From the NCBI RefSeq assembly GCF_041228405.1, contig NZ_CP133888.1:2790001-2854000 (forward strand): a stretch of 64,000 nt of DNA, written 5' to 3'. The stretch is from Salinilacustrithrix flava. GTDB taxonomy: Bacteria; Actinomycetota; Acidimicrobiia; Acidimicrobiales; Salinilacustritrichaceae. The notes below the pieces were generated by a model. It worked only from the letters and a program-made list of their open reading frames with translations. It ran no database searches and was not told the DNA's origin. Positions 1-10,119 of the stretch are shown in pieces (position 1 is the first letter of the stretch; every line of letters begins with the position of its first letter). The position numbers were made by a program, and so were the translations under genes.

Positions 1-978
<978 letters not shown>

Positions 979-984
979 GCGGCG

Positions 985-1554
985 TCAGCCCACCTGGTCG
1001 AGGAAGGCCAGCACCCGCCGGAGCGCGAGCGATGCCGCGCCCTCGTCGTGATCGGGGCTGCTGCGGTCGGTGAACAGGTGCCGATCGCCGGGGTACACGA
1101 ACAGCTCGACCGGATCGGTGGTCGCCGCGACCTCGCGCGCGATGTCGACGTCGCCGAGGTCGTCGTCCTCCATGACGTGGACCTGGGCCGGCACGTCGGC
1201 GGGCCAGGTGCCGTCGCCGAAGAAGTCGAGCGGGACGCAGGCGTGGAGCAGCACGGCACCCCGAGCGCCCGCCCGCGTCTGGGCCAGCTCCTGGGCCGGC
1301 ATCACGCCGAGCGAGAGGCCGACGTACACCAGGTCGGTGGGCAGACCCTCGGCCGCAGCCGCCCCGCGCGCCCGGATCGTGTCGAACCCGAGCTCCTCGG
1401 CGTGGTCGACGCCCTCACCGAGCTCGGTGTAGGTGCGCCCGTCGTACAGGTCGGGCAGGTGGACGACGTGGCCGGCCGCCCGCAGGTCGTCGGCCAGGGC
1501 CCGGACGCCGTCGGTGAGCCCGAGCGCGTGGTGGAACAGCAGGATCTCGGCCAC
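985..1554 (-). CDS. dienelactone hydrolase family protein
   Basis: A small cytoplasmic alpha/beta hydrolase of 189 residues. The N-terminal strand ILLFHHALGL, the nucleophile elbow GLSLG (Ser in place of the Cys of classical dienelactone hydrolases) and the late YPGDRHLF segment carrying the likely catalytic His fit the DLH family. The GTG at 1554 is chosen because the family homology starts immediately after it; a longer frame to 1752 would run into the divergent neighbour. It diverges from the aldo/keto reductase gene at 1607 with about 50 bp between starts, and its stop is 7 bp from that of prfB. The substrate cannot be predicted from sequence. Confidence 0.8.
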   Translation of the reverse strand: MAEILLFHHALGLTDGVRALADDLRAAGHVVHLPDLYDGRTYTELGEGVDHAEELGFDTIRARGAAAAEGLPTDLVYVGLSLGVMPAQELAQTRAGARGAVLLHACVPLDFFGDGTWPADVPAQVHVMEDDDLGDVDIAREVAATTDPVELFVYPGDRHLFTDRSSPDHDEGAASLALRRVLAFLDQVG

Positions 1555-1606
1555 CTCGGCGACGGTACCGGGGACAGCAGGCGCCCTGCTGGGGTACACA
1601 GGACCC

Positions 1607-2497
1607 ATGATCCCGACGATGCCCTTCGGCCGGACCGGGCACGACAGCACCCGGGTGCTCTTCGGGGCGGCGGCCCTCGGGGCCATGAGCCAGCAGCGGT
1701 CCGACGCCACCTTGGAGCTCATCGCCGGGCACGGCGTGAACCACATCGACACCGCCGCCAGCTACGGGGAGTCCGAGCTGCGGCTGGCGCCCTGGCTCGC
1801 CGACCACCGCGCAGGCGTGTTCCTCGCCACCAAGACCGGCGAGCGCACCGGCCCCGCAGCCCGGGACGAGCTGGAGCGCTCCCTCACCCGGCTGGGGGTC
1901 GACCACGTGGATCTCATCCAGCTCCACAACCTGGTCGAGGAGGACGAGTGGCAGACGGCCTTCGCCGCCGGCGGCGTGGTCGAGGCCATGGCCGCGGCGC
2001 GGGACGAGGGCCTCGTGCGCCACATCGGGATCACCGGCCACGGGCTGCGCATCGCCGGCATGCACCAGCGCAGCCTCGAGGCGTTCCCCTTCGACTCGGT
2101 GCTGCTGCCCTACAGCGCGGTCCTGCTGCGGGACCCGGGCTACCGCGAGGACGTCGAGGTCCTGCGGACGACCTGCCGGGCGCGCGGCGTCGCCGTGCAG
2201 ACGATCAAGGCCATCGCCCGGCGACGGTGGCGGGAGGACGACCAGAGCCGTCGGCTGTCCTGGTACGAGCCGCTCCGCGATCCGGAGGCCATCGACCGAG
2301 CCGTGCGCTTCGTGCTCGCCGAGCCGGACCTGTTCCTCAACACGACGAGCGACGCCACGCTGCTCCCGCTGGTCCTCGACGCCGCGTCGCGGCTCGACCA
2401 GCCCTTCGACGCACCGACCGACGCCGAGCTCGAGACCGACATCGAGGACCAGGGCATCGAAGCGATCTTCGACGGCGGCGCGCTCGAGCGCATCTAG
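1607..2497 (+). CDS. aldo/keto reductase
   Basis: NAD(P)H-dependent reductase of the aldo/keto reductase TIM-barrel superfamily, 296 residues. Visible family features are the N-terminal FGRTGHDSTRVLFGAAALG, HIDTAASYGESE with the catalytic Asp and Tyr, the following TKTGER with Lys, and the VDLIQLHN strand with His. The ATG at 1607 is preceded by TACACA at 1595-1600 with only 6 bp between, which looks like a -10 element of a leaderless transcript. The longer frame from 1433 overlaps the divergent hydrolase and is rejected. It converges on the lipoprotein gene, with the stop codons overlapping by 4 bp. The substrate is unknown. Confidence 0.88.
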   Translation: MIPTMPFGRTGHDSTRVLFGAAALGAMSQQRSDATLELIAGHGVNHIDTAASYGESELRLAPWLADHRAGVFLATKTGERTGPAARDELERSLTRLGVDHVDLIQLHNLVEEDEWQTAFAAGGVVEAMAAARDEGLVRHIGITGHGLRIAGMHQRSLEAFPFDSVLLPYSAVLLRDPGYREDVEVLRTTCRARGVAVQTIKAIARRRWREDDQSRRLSWYEPLRDPEAIDRAVRFVLAEPDLFLNTTSDATLLPLVLDAASRLDQPFDAPTDAELETDIEDQGIEAIFDGGALERI

Positions 2498-4029
2498 CCG
2501 AAGTCGACCTCCTCGGCCTCGGCGAGGGCGGTGGCCCGATCGGCCTCGAGGACGAACCCGGCGTCGATGGCGCGGTCGAGCGCGGCCTCGTACTGCTCGA
2601 GGTAGCCGGCCCGACCGCCGTAGCGCTCGACGAGCACCTCGATCGGGAACGGGTCGGTGAAGCCGAAGAGCTGGCAGAGCACGCTGCCCCCGGCCGTGTC
2701 CCCGGACAGCGTGGCCGCCGGGACCTCCACCGCGGGGAGGCGGATGCCGCCGAGGGCGTTGCCGTGGTCGTCGCGCGCGATCTCGCCGTCGTCGCCGACC
2801 TCGATGGGCGTGCCGGACGGCGGCTCGGTGCCGTCGGCGACCCAGTCGACGAGGTGGGCGAGCGCCGCCTTCAGCGCCAGGTGCTGGGGCCCGTCGTTGA
2901 CCGGTGCGGCGCAGCCCAGCGCCTCGCCGGCCGCCACCGGGTCGCCTCCGAGCAGGAACGCATCGGCGTGGGCGGTGCCGGCGACCTCCCAGGACCGGAC
3001 CCGGTCGCTGTCGGGCTGGCGGGCCGGTGCGTAGCCGAGGAGGGTGAGGTCGGTCTCGGTCGAGAACACCAGCACCGGCACGTCGAGGTCGTCGCGGATG
3101 CGGATCTCGCCGGCGATCGACGACGCCAGCCCCTCCTCGGCCGAACCGTCGAGCGGCGCGGCGCCCCCGCCTCGGCTGTGCACGAGGAAGCCGTCGAAGA
3201 CGGGGCGCAGCGGGTGGACGCCGTTGACGAAGGTGGTGAGGCGGAACGCCGACTGGGACTCCCCGATGGCGAGCACGTGGTCCCGGGGGAGGCCGGCCAG
3301 GGGGTCCACGCCGTCGGCGGGCACGTCGGACACGAGCGCGCCGATCTGGGCGAACAGGTCGTAGGAGTGGTCGTCGCCGGGGTGCGCCAGCTCGCCGTAG
3401 CGCTCGGGGTCGGCGACGGTGAGCGGGTTGCCCGTGCCGCCGAGGATGCCGCCCTCGCCGGCGTCGTCCACGCCGGCGGCCTGGGCGGAGACGGCGACGT
3501 GCACGTGCCCGGACCGGAGCAGCTCGGCGGCGGTGAAGGTCCAGTCCGGGGTGCCGTCGGTGCCGACCGACACGTTGTTCCACTCCACCACCACGACGCC
3601 GCTCGCATCTGCGGCGTCGGCCGGGCGCTTCACCAGGATCCGCGTCGTGTAGGGGGCCTCGTCCCGCACGGAGACGGACCAGCGGCCGTCGTCAGCCGGC
3701 TCGCCGTCGGCGTCGAAGGCCTGCGCCGTGCCGCTGACGAAGAACTCCTCCTCGACGTAGCCGGCCTCCTCGAGGCCGGCCGTCGCCGACGTCTGCGGGG
3801 TGCCCGCCACCGGACCGGTGACGGTGAGCTCGGGGCCGGGGTCCGGTGCGGTGGTGGTCGGAGACGCGGACGAGGTGGTCGTCGCCTCGATCGGTGCCGT
3901 CGTGGGGGAGGCGGGCTCGTCGTCGCCGCTGCAGGCAACCAGCGCGGCGGCGGCCACGAGTGCCAGGAGGGTGCGACGGGAGCGGGCGGAGCGACGACGT
4001 GGGACCGGCACCGCCGCAGGCTCCCACAT
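2494..4029 (-). CDS. secreted alpha/beta hydrolase domain lipoprotein
   Basis: Predicted exported lipoprotein of 511 residues. An Arg-rich N-terminus (RRRSARSRR) leads into a hydrophobic stretch ending in the lipobox VAACS, then a Thr/Ser/Pro-rich linker. The rest resembles the large alpha/beta hydrolase-domain family (Abhydrolase_10-like), with the nucleophile elbow GESQSA, WNNV and a C-terminal FGFTDPFP. Such proteins are usually of unknown substrate. The ATG at 4029 is picked because the signal peptide begins there; the open frame runs on to 4899 antisense to ftsE, which is an artefact of GC bias. The gene is isolated between the aldo/keto reductase and the divergent ftsEX pair. Confidence 0.82.
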   Translation of the reverse strand: MWEPAAVPVPRRRSARSRRTLLALVAAAALVACSGDDEPASPTTAPIEATTTSSASPTTTAPDPGPELTVTGPVAGTPQTSATAGLEEAGYVEEEFFVSGTAQAFDADGEPADDGRWSVSVRDEAPYTTRILVKRPADAADASGVVVVEWNNVSVGTDGTPDWTFTAAELLRSGHVHVAVSAQAAGVDDAGEGGILGGTGNPLTVADPERYGELAHPGDDHSYDLFAQIGALVSDVPADGVDPLAGLPRDHVLAIGESQSAFRLTTFVNGVHPLRPVFDGFLVHSRGGGAAPLDGSAEEGLASSIAGEIRIRDDLDVPVLVFSTETDLTLLGYAPARQPDSDRVRSWEVAGTAHADAFLLGGDPVAAGEALGCAAPVNDGPQHLALKAALAHLVDWVADGTEPPSGTPIEVGDDGEIARDDHGNALGGIRLPAVEVPAATLSGDTAGGSVLCQLFGFTDPFPIEVLVERYGGRAGYLEQYEAALDRAIDAGFVLEADRATALAEAEEVDFG

Positions 4030-4194
4030 CCGCCGGGGCGGCTTCGTCCGCCCGCTCGGGACCCGTGTAGCCTTCGTAACCTGTTCGCAACGTGGCCGGG
4101 CGTGCCCTGCCTGGTGTCCCCGTCCCCCTCCGGGGTCGTTGGTACCGTGCGAAAGCCCCTGTCCCCTGCACCTCGCTGGATCCGCCCGCTCCCC

Positions 4195-4872
4195 ATGATC
4201 AAGCTCGAGAACGTCACCAAGACGTACAAAGGCGACGTCCCCGCGCTGCGCAACGCGGACGTGGAGATCGCCAAGGGCGAGTTCGTCTTCCTGGTCGGGG
4301 CCTCCGGATCGGGGAAGTCCACCTTCCTCCGCCTGGTGAACCGCGAGGAGCGACCCGAGCAGGGCCGCATCTTCGTGGCCGGCAAGGACATCCTCGAGCT
4401 GTCGTCGTGGAAGGTCCCGTACCTGCGCCGCAACATCGGTTCGGTGTTCCAGGACTTCAAGCTCCTGACCGGCAAGACCGTCTACGAGAACGTGGCCTTC
4501 GCCCTCGAGGTCATCGGGCGACCCAAGCACGTCGTCAAGACCCAGGTGCCGGCCATCCTCGAGCTGGTCGGCCTCGGCGGCAAGATGGACAGCTTCCCCC
4601 ACGAGCTCTCCGGGGGCGAGCAGCAGCGCGTCTCGGTGGCGCGGGCCTTCGTGAACCGGCCGCTGATCCTCCTCGCCGACGAGCCCACCGGCAACCTCGA
4701 CCCGGCCACGTCCGTGGGCATCATGCGCCTCCTGGACCGCATCAACCGCACCGGCACCACGGTGCTGATGGCCACCCACGACCGCTCCATCGTCGACACG
4801 ATGCGCCGCCGCGTGATCGAGCTCGATCGCGGCGCCATCGTCCGCGACCAGCACCGCGGCGTGTACGAATGA
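4195..4872 (+). CDS. ftsE: cell division ATP-binding protein FtsE
   Basis: ATPase subunit of the FtsEX complex, which sits at the division site and activates peptidoglycan hydrolases. It has 225 residues, the normal length. Motifs in order are Walker A GASGSGKST, the Q-loop SVFQDFKLL, signature LSGGEQQRVSVARA, Walker B ILLADEPTGNLD and the H-loop ATHD. The start at ATG 4195 gives the canonical MIKLENVTK N-terminus. It is followed 16 bp later by ftsX, so the two are an operon. The much longer upstream extension of this frame is antisense to the preceding lipoprotein and not coding. Confidence 0.97.
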   Translation: MIKLENVTKTYKGDVPALRNADVEIAKGEFVFLVGASGSGKSTFLRLVNREERPEQGRIFVAGKDILELSSWKVPYLRRNIGSVFQDFKLLTGKTVYENVAFALEVIGRPKHVVKTQVPAILELVGLGGKMDSFPHELSGGEQQRVSVARAFVNRPLILLADEPTGNLDPATSVGIMRLLDRINRTGTTVLMATHDRSIVDTMRRRVIELDRGAIVRDQHRGVYE

Positions 4873-4888
4873 GCCCGGAGCAGCGCTG

Positions 4889-5782
4889 ATGGCCCTCAAG
4901 CTCGACTACATGGTCCGCGAGACCGGGACGAACCTGTTCCGGAACCTCTCGCTCACCATCGCCTCCATCCTCACCGTCGCGGTGTCGCTGTCCCTGGTGG
5001 GCGGCTCGGTCCTGCTGCGCTACTCGGTCGACAACGCGACCCAGCAGTGGCAGGGCGGCATCGAGTTCATCGTGTTCATGCAGCCCGAGGCCACCCAGGC
5101 CCAGTCCGACGCGGTGGAGCGCCAGCTCACCGAGTCCACCCAGGTCGAGCGCTTCGAGTACTTCGACCAGGAGCGGACCTTCGAGGAGTTCAAGGACCTG
5201 TTCCAGAACACCCCCCAGATCGTGGAGTCGGTGACGCCCGACATCCTGCCGCCGAGCTTCCGCGTGGTCCCCGTCGACAAGTCGGCCGAGACCATCGAGA
5301 GCCTGCGGTCGGTGTTCGTCACCCAGCCGGGGGTCCGCGAGGTGGTGGCGGCGTTCGACTCGATCCGCACCATCCGCAACCTGTCCAACCTCATCGGCGT
5401 GGGCCTCATGGTGGTGGCCGGGTTCCTGCTCCTCGCCGCCACGCTGCTCATCCTCAACTCCATCCGCATGGCGATGTTCGCCCGCCGCCGCGAGATCGAG
5501 GTGATGAAGCTCGTCGGGGCCTCGAACTGGTTCATCCGAATACCGTTCATGCTCGAGGGCGTGTTCCAGGGCCTCATCGGCTCGGGGTTCGCCATCGGCG
5601 TCGTCTTCGGCGTGCAGCGGGTGTTCGACAACATCGCGGCCGACCAGCGCTTCTCGCTGTTCTCCGGCCTCGTCGTGGACAACCAGCAGGTGATGACCAC
5701 CAGCGTGTTCGTGATGGTCACCGGCGTGCTCATCGGTGCGCTCGGCTCCGCCTTCGCCGTGAGCAGGTTCTTGGACGTCTAG
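4889..5782 (+). CDS. ftsX: cell division permease FtsX
   Basis: Integral membrane partner of FtsE, 297 residues. The layout is the family one: a first transmembrane segment at about residues 20-45 (NLSLTIASILTVAVSLSLVGG), an extracellular domain of about 130 residues that would contact a peptidoglycan hydrolase, then three transmembrane segments (about 165-190, 215-240 and 265-290) with the cytoplasmic RRREIEVMKLVGA motif between the second and third. The start at ATG 4889 follows ftsE by 16 bp. No M23-type peptidase gene follows, and smpB, often the next conserved gene, is found 43 kb away at 48861-49331. Confidence 0.95.
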   Translation: MALKLDYMVRETGTNLFRNLSLTIASILTVAVSLSLVGGSVLLRYSVDNATQQWQGGIEFIVFMQPEATQAQSDAVERQLTESTQVERFEYFDQERTFEEFKDLFQNTPQIVESVTPDILPPSFRVVPVDKSAETIESLRSVFVTQPGVREVVAAFDSIRTIRNLSNLIGVGLMVVAGFLLLAATLLILNSIRMAMFARRREIEVMKLVGASNWFIRIPFMLEGVFQGLIGSGFAIGVVFGVQRVFDNIAADQRFSLFSGLVVDNQQVMTTSVFVMVTGVLIGALGSAFAVSRFLDV

Positions 5783-5788
5783 CTCGGT

Positions 5789-5824
5789 TTGGTCAGCGGA
5801 ATGGTTTCGCTAACCTAACCATTC
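5789..5824 (+). promoter_or_regulatory. MarR-operon promoter with palindromic operator
   Basis: TTGGTC (5789-5794), a 16-bp spacer and TAACCT (5811-5816) form a plausible promoter whose start point would fall at or just before the ATG at 5825, giving a leaderless mRNA. An exact inverted repeat GAATGGTT / AACCATTC (5799-5806 and 5817-5824, 10-bp gap) covers the spacer and -10 region and ends at the base before the start codon. The position suggests autorepression by the MarR protein encoded next. Confidence 0.6.
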
Positions 5825-6256
5825 ATGTCGAAGAACGATGCTGGCGTGCGCGCCGTCGCCCGCCTGGGCCGGGTGTTCGAGAAGCGCCTGTCCGACGAGG
5901 GGATGAGCCTGCCCCAGTTCCGGGTGCTGGCGTTCCTGTCCGAGGGCGAGTGGGCGGCGTCGAAGGTGGCCGAGTGGCTGGCGGTGTCGCGCCCGTCGCT
6001 GACGTCCCTGGTCGACGGCCTCGTCGAGCAGGGCTGGGTCGAGCGCCGGGAGCACCCCACCGACCGCCGCTCGGTCCTGCACTTCCTCACCGACTCCGGC
6101 CGGGCGCGCCTCGCCGAGGCCACCGAGCTGCTCAGCGAGGGCCTCGACGGCCTGCTCGAGCACCTCGACGACGACGAGCGGGCTCGTGCCGAGGACGGCC
6201 TCGCCCTCCTCCAGACGGCGATGCACCGCCACTACGAAGCGATGGTGACCTCATGA
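5825..6256 (+). CDS. MarR family transcriptional regulator
   Basis: Winged-helix repressor of 143 residues. The region RVFEKRLSDEGMSLPQFRVLAFLSEG is the dimerisation/H1 part; KVAEWLAVSRPSLTSLVDGLVEQGWVERREHPTDRRSVLHFLT is the helix-turn-helix followed by the DxR wing, typical of MarR. It heads an operon with two ABC half-transporters and its stop overlaps the next start (ATGA at 6253). The perfect inverted repeat directly upstream is the likely operator. By analogy with similar loci it probably derepresses the exporter when it binds a small toxic ligand; the ligand is unknown. Confidence 0.9.
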   Translation: MSKNDAGVRAVARLGRVFEKRLSDEGMSLPQFRVLAFLSEGEWAASKVAEWLAVSRPSLTSLVDGLVEQGWVERREHPTDRRSVLHFLTDSGRARLAEATELLSEGLDGLLEHLDDDERARAEDGLALLQTAMHRHYEAMVTS

Positions 6257-8208
6257 GCCTCACCGAGGACCGCACCGGCCAGGACGAGCAGACCGTCCCG
6301 GCACCGCCGCCCGGCCTCGACGTCGACGCCCCGGCCACCCGCTACGAGCCCCTGCCGCCGGCGGCGGAGTACCACCCGCCCCGGGGCCACATCCACCCCG
6401 ACACCGAGCTGGGCTGGATCCGGCGCATGTGGCCCGTCGTGTGGGCCGAGAAGAAGCGGTTCGGCATCGCGCTCGCCATGGCGTTCATCGCCCTGCTCGC
6501 CAACGTGGCCATCCCGGCTGTGGTCGGCGAGGGCATCGACGCCATCCGGGCCCAGACCGACGTGCGCACCTGGGTGATCCTGCTGCTGGTGCTGTCCGTG
6601 GCCCGGGCGTTCTTCACCTACGGCTACCGCAGCCGGCTCTACAAGTTCGCCTACAGCATCGAGTACGACCTGCGCTCGCTGATGTTCCGGCACCTGGCCA
6701 CCATGAGCCACGGCTTCTACGACAAGGTCCAGACCGGCCAGCTGGTGTCCCGGGCCAACTCCGACATCCGTGCCGTGCAGATGCTGCTGGCCTTCGCCCC
6801 GTTCATGGCGATGATGTCGATGACGTTCGTGCTCGCCTTCGCCTACATGCTCACCAAGCACGTGCTGCTGACGCTCGTGGCCATCTCGACGCTGCCGCTC
6901 GTCTACGTCTTCGGCGTGAAGCTGCGCGACATCATGTTCCCGCTCTCCTGGGTCGTGCAGGGCCGCCTCGCCGAGGTCGCCACCACGGTCGAGGAGAACG
7001 TCACCGGCGTGCGGGTCGTGAAGGCCTTCGCCGGCGAGCAGCGCCAGATCCAGCAGCTCGCCCGCCAGGCCCGGCGCCTGAAGTGGGCGGCGGTGAAGGT
7101 CACCGACTCCCGGGCCCGGTACGCGCCCCTGATGGAGAACCTGCCCCGCCTCGGGATGGCCCTCACGCTGCTCTACGGCGGCTACCTCGCCATCGACGGG
7201 AAGGTCACGGTGGGCACGATCATCACCTTCTCGTCCTACGTCCTGCTGCTCCAGGCCCCCTTCCGCATGCTCGGCTTCTTCATGATCATGAGCCAGCGGG
7301 CGGCGGCCTCGGCCGGGCGCATCTTCGAGATCCTCGACACCCCGGCCGAGATCGTCGACGACCCCGATGCGGAGGACCTGGTGGACCCGGCCGGCGCGGT
7401 CACCTTCGACCACGTCACCTTCCGCTACGGGGAGGACGACCAGCTCGTGCTGGAGGACTTCGACCTCGAGGTCCGGCCTGGGGAGACCATGGCCCTGGTC
7501 GGGGGAACGGGCTCGGGCAAGTCCACGGTCGCCCGCCTGCTGCTGCGCTTCTACGACGTCGACGAGGGGGCGGTCCGGATCGACGGTCACGACGTGCGCG
7601 ACCTGACCATGGCCTCCATCCGCCACCACGTGGGGATGGTCACCGACGAGCCGTTCCTGTTCTCGTCCTCCATCCACGACAACATCGCCTACGCCCGGCC
7701 CGATGCGACCCGGGACGAGGTGGTGGCCGCGGCGAAGGCCGCCAACGCCCACCACTTCATCGGCGAGCTCGCAGACGGCTACGACACGGTCATCGGCGAG
7801 CGGGGCTACACCCTCTCCGGCGGGCAGCGACAGCGCATCGCCATCGCCCGCACGCTCGTGGCCAACCCGGCCGTGCTCGTGCTCGACGACGCCACCAGCG
7901 CCGTCGACGTCCGGGTCGAGGCCGAGATCCACGAGGCGCTCGAGCACCTCTCCGCCGACCGCACCACGATCGTGATCGCCCACCGGCTGTCCACCATCGC
8001 CCTCGCCGATCGGGTCGCCCTGCTCCAGCACGGCAGGGTCCTGGCCGTGGGCACCCACCAGGAGCTGCTCGTGCACGAACCGCACTACCGCGAGGTCCTG
8101 GCCACCGCCGATCTGATCGACGAGGAAGCCGACGTCGGGAGCGCCAGCGAGCAGTCGGCACGCGGCGCTGCGGAGCAGACCGCCCAGCAGCACGAGGTGG
8201 AGGGCTGA
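6253..8208 (+). CDS. ABC exporter half-transporter, degenerate-site subunit
   Basis: Half-transporter of 651 residues: a soluble N-terminal extension of about 60 residues, six transmembrane helices (about 70-350), then a nucleotide-binding domain. NBD motifs are Walker A GGTGSGKST, signature LSGGQRQRIAIAR, Walker B VLVLDDATSAVD and switch His AHRLST. The catalytic Glu after Walker B is Asp (DD instead of DE), as in the degenerate-site partner of heterodimeric exporters such as TM287/288 or BmrCD. ATG 6253 overlaps the MarR stop, and the TGA overlaps the next ATG. It probably pairs with the following gene in the membrane to export drugs or lipids. Confidence 0.93.
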   Translation: MSLTEDRTGQDEQTVPAPPPGLDVDAPATRYEPLPPAAEYHPPRGHIHPDTELGWIRRMWPVVWAEKKRFGIALAMAFIALLANVAIPAVVGEGIDAIRAQTDVRTWVILLLVLSVARAFFTYGYRSRLYKFAYSIEYDLRSLMFRHLATMSHGFYDKVQTGQLVSRANSDIRAVQMLLAFAPFMAMMSMTFVLAFAYMLTKHVLLTLVAISTLPLVYVFGVKLRDIMFPLSWVVQGRLAEVATTVEENVTGVRVVKAFAGEQRQIQQLARQARRLKWAAVKVTDSRARYAPLMENLPRLGMALTLLYGGYLAIDGKVTVGTIITFSSYVLLLQAPFRMLGFFMIMSQRAAASAGRIFEILDTPAEIVDDPDAEDLVDPAGAVTFDHVTFRYGEDDQLVLEDFDLEVRPGETMALVGGTGSGKSTVARLLLRFYDVDEGAVRIDGHDVRDLTMASIRHHVGMVTDEPFLFSSSIHDNIAYARPDATRDEVVAAAKAANAHHFIGELADGYDTVIGERGYTLSGGQRQRIAIARTLVANPAVLVLDDATSAVDVRVEAEIHEALEHLSADRTTIVIAHRLSTIALADRVALLQHGRVLAVGTHQELLVHEPHYREVLATADLIDEEADVGSASEQSARGAAEQTAQQHEVEG

Positions 8209-10112
8209 TGGGCGGCTTCGGACCACCAGCCGGCTCGCCGTTCGGCCAGCCCGGCGCCACCGGCCTGCCCTTCGCCGGCGTACCCGAGGAGCTCCAGAAG
8301 CGCGTCGAGGAGCTGCTCGACGGCGAGCCCGAGCACCAGGTCGACCAGGTCGAGTTCTCCCAGTCCGACTGGGACTCCCGGCCGTTCACGCTGCGCCGCT
8401 TCGTCGGCGAGCGCCGCTGGGCGATGATCGGTGCCGTCGTGCTCGTGGTGCTCGAGACCGCCATGGTCTCCGCCGGCCCGTTCCTCACCGGTGAGGCCAT
8501 CGACCGCGGCATCGTGCCCCGGGACACCGACATGCTCCTGCTCATCGCCGGGCTCTACGTCGCGTCGGTCGTCCTCGGCACCCTCCTGTCGGCCGCTCGC
8601 GTGGCCTGGACCGGTCGGGTGGGGGAGTCCCTGCTCGAGTCGCTGCGCGTCCGGATCTTCACCCACTTCCAGCGCCTGTCGCTCAACTTCTTCACCGGCG
8701 AGAAGGCGGGCGTGCTCATGACCCGCATGACCAGCGACATCGACGCCCTCACCGCGCTGTTCCAGGAGGGCCTGGTCAACATGTTCGTCCAGGGCCTCAC
8801 CCTGGCGATCGTGGCGGTGGTCCTGTTCGTGGTGAGCCCCACCCTGGCGGCGGTGCTGTTCCTCGGCGTGGTGCCGGTGATGCTCGTGCTGACCATCTGG
8901 TTCCGCAAGGCCTCCGACGTCGCCTTCCTCGACGTGCGGGAGCGGATCGCGGACGTGATGTCGGACCTGCAGGAGAACCTGGGAGGCATCCGCGTGGTCA
9001 CGGCGACCAACCGGGCCAAGCGCAACGTCGTGGGCCACGACAACGTGCTCGGCCGCCACCGCGACGCCAACGACCGCACCGCGGTGATCGGCGCCGTCTA
9101 CGGCCCCTCCACCGAGCTGCTCGGCTACCTGGCCCAGGCGATGCTGCTCGGCCTCGGCGGCTGGCTGGTGAGCGAGGGCCGCCTGTCGATCGGCGAGCTG
9201 GCCGCGTTCTTCCTCTACCTCACGATGTTCTTCGCACCGATCCAGCAGCTCGTGCAGCTCTACAACACGTACCAGCAGGGCCGCTCCGCGGTGCGCAAGC
9301 TGGCCGACCTGTTCGCCACCGAGCCCGAGGTCATCGAGGCGCCCGACGCCCACCCGCTGCCCGACATGCAGGGGGCCATCGACCTCGAGCACGTCACCTT
9401 CGGCTACGACCCCGCCGTGCCGGTGCTGCGCGACCTCGACCTGCACATCCGGGCCGGCGAGACCGTGGCCTTCGTCGGTGAGACGGGGGCCGGCAAGTCC
9501 ACCGTGGCCAAGCTGGTCAACCGCTACTACGACCCGGTCGAGGGCACCGTCCGCATCGACGGCCACGACCTGCGCGACGTCACCCTGGACTCGGTGCGGT
9601 CCCAGATCGGCGTGGTGCCCCAGGAGCCGTTCCTCTTCGCCGGCTCGATCAAGGACAACCTGACCTTCGCCGCCCCCGGGGCCACCGACGACCAGCTGTG
9701 GGAGGCCGTCGACGCCGTCGGCCTGCGGGACCTGGTGGAGCGCCAGCCCGAGGGACTCGACCAGATCATCCACGAGCGGGGCTCCTCGCTGTCCTCCGGC
9801 GAGCGCCAGCTGCTCGCCCTCGCCCGGGCGTTCCTCTCCCAGCCGCGGGTGCTCGTCCTCGACGAGGCGACGTCGAACCTGGACCTGCAGTCCGAGACCC
9901 GCATCGAGCGGGCGCTCGATGCCGTCCTCGAGGGGCGCACCGCCATCATCATCGCCCACCGGCTGGCCACCGCCATGCGGGCCGACCGCATCGCCGTCAT
10001 CCACGACGGCGAGCTGGTCGAGCTCGGCAGCCACGACGAGCTCGTCGCCCGGGGCGGGCGCTACGCCGCGCTGTTCGACACCTGGATGTCCCAGGCGTCG
10101 GCGCCGACGTGA
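8208..10112 (+). CDS. ABC exporter half-transporter, catalytic-site subunit
   Basis: Second half of the exporter, 634 residues, with an N-terminal cytosolic region rich in charged residues (about 1-60), six membrane helices and a C-terminal ATPase domain. It has Walker A GETGAGKST, Walker B VLVLDEATSNLD with the catalytic Glu, and AHRLAT. Its signature is LSSGERQLLALAR rather than LSGGQ. In a heterodimer this non-canonical signature would face the Walker sites of the previous protein, which itself has Asp for Glu, so both defects fall in the same ATP site. ATG 8208 overlaps the previous stop by one base. The TauE-like gene follows after 7 bp. Confidence 0.93.
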   Translation: MGGFGPPAGSPFGQPGATGLPFAGVPEELQKRVEELLDGEPEHQVDQVEFSQSDWDSRPFTLRRFVGERRWAMIGAVVLVVLETAMVSAGPFLTGEAIDRGIVPRDTDMLLLIAGLYVASVVLGTLLSAARVAWTGRVGESLLESLRVRIFTHFQRLSLNFFTGEKAGVLMTRMTSDIDALTALFQEGLVNMFVQGLTLAIVAVVLFVVSPTLAAVLFLGVVPVMLVLTIWFRKASDVAFLDVRERIADVMSDLQENLGGIRVVTATNRAKRNVVGHDNVLGRHRDANDRTAVIGAVYGPSTELLGYLAQAMLLGLGGWLVSEGRLSIGELAAFFLYLTMFFAPIQQLVQLYNTYQQGRSAVRKLADLFATEPEVIEAPDAHPLPDMQGAIDLEHVTFGYDPAVPVLRDLDLHIRAGETVAFVGETGAGKSTVAKLVNRYYDPVEGTVRIDGHDLRDVTLDSVRSQIGVVPQEPFLFAGSIKDNLTFAAPGATDDQLWEAVDAVGLRDLVERQPEGLDQIIHERGSSLSSGERQLLALARAFLSQPRVLVLDEATSNLDLQSETRIERALDAVLEGRTAIIIAHRLATAMRADRIAVIHDGELVELGSHDELVARGGRYAALFDTWMSQASAPT

Positions 10113-10119
10113 TCCCTCG

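Noticed and set aside
1048..4872. A 1274-codon open frame on the plus strand spanning several genes
   Set aside because: Only its last 225 codons are ftsE. The rest runs antisense to the lipoprotein and out of frame with the reductase; its Arg/Gly/Val-rich composition is that of a GC-rich shadow frame.
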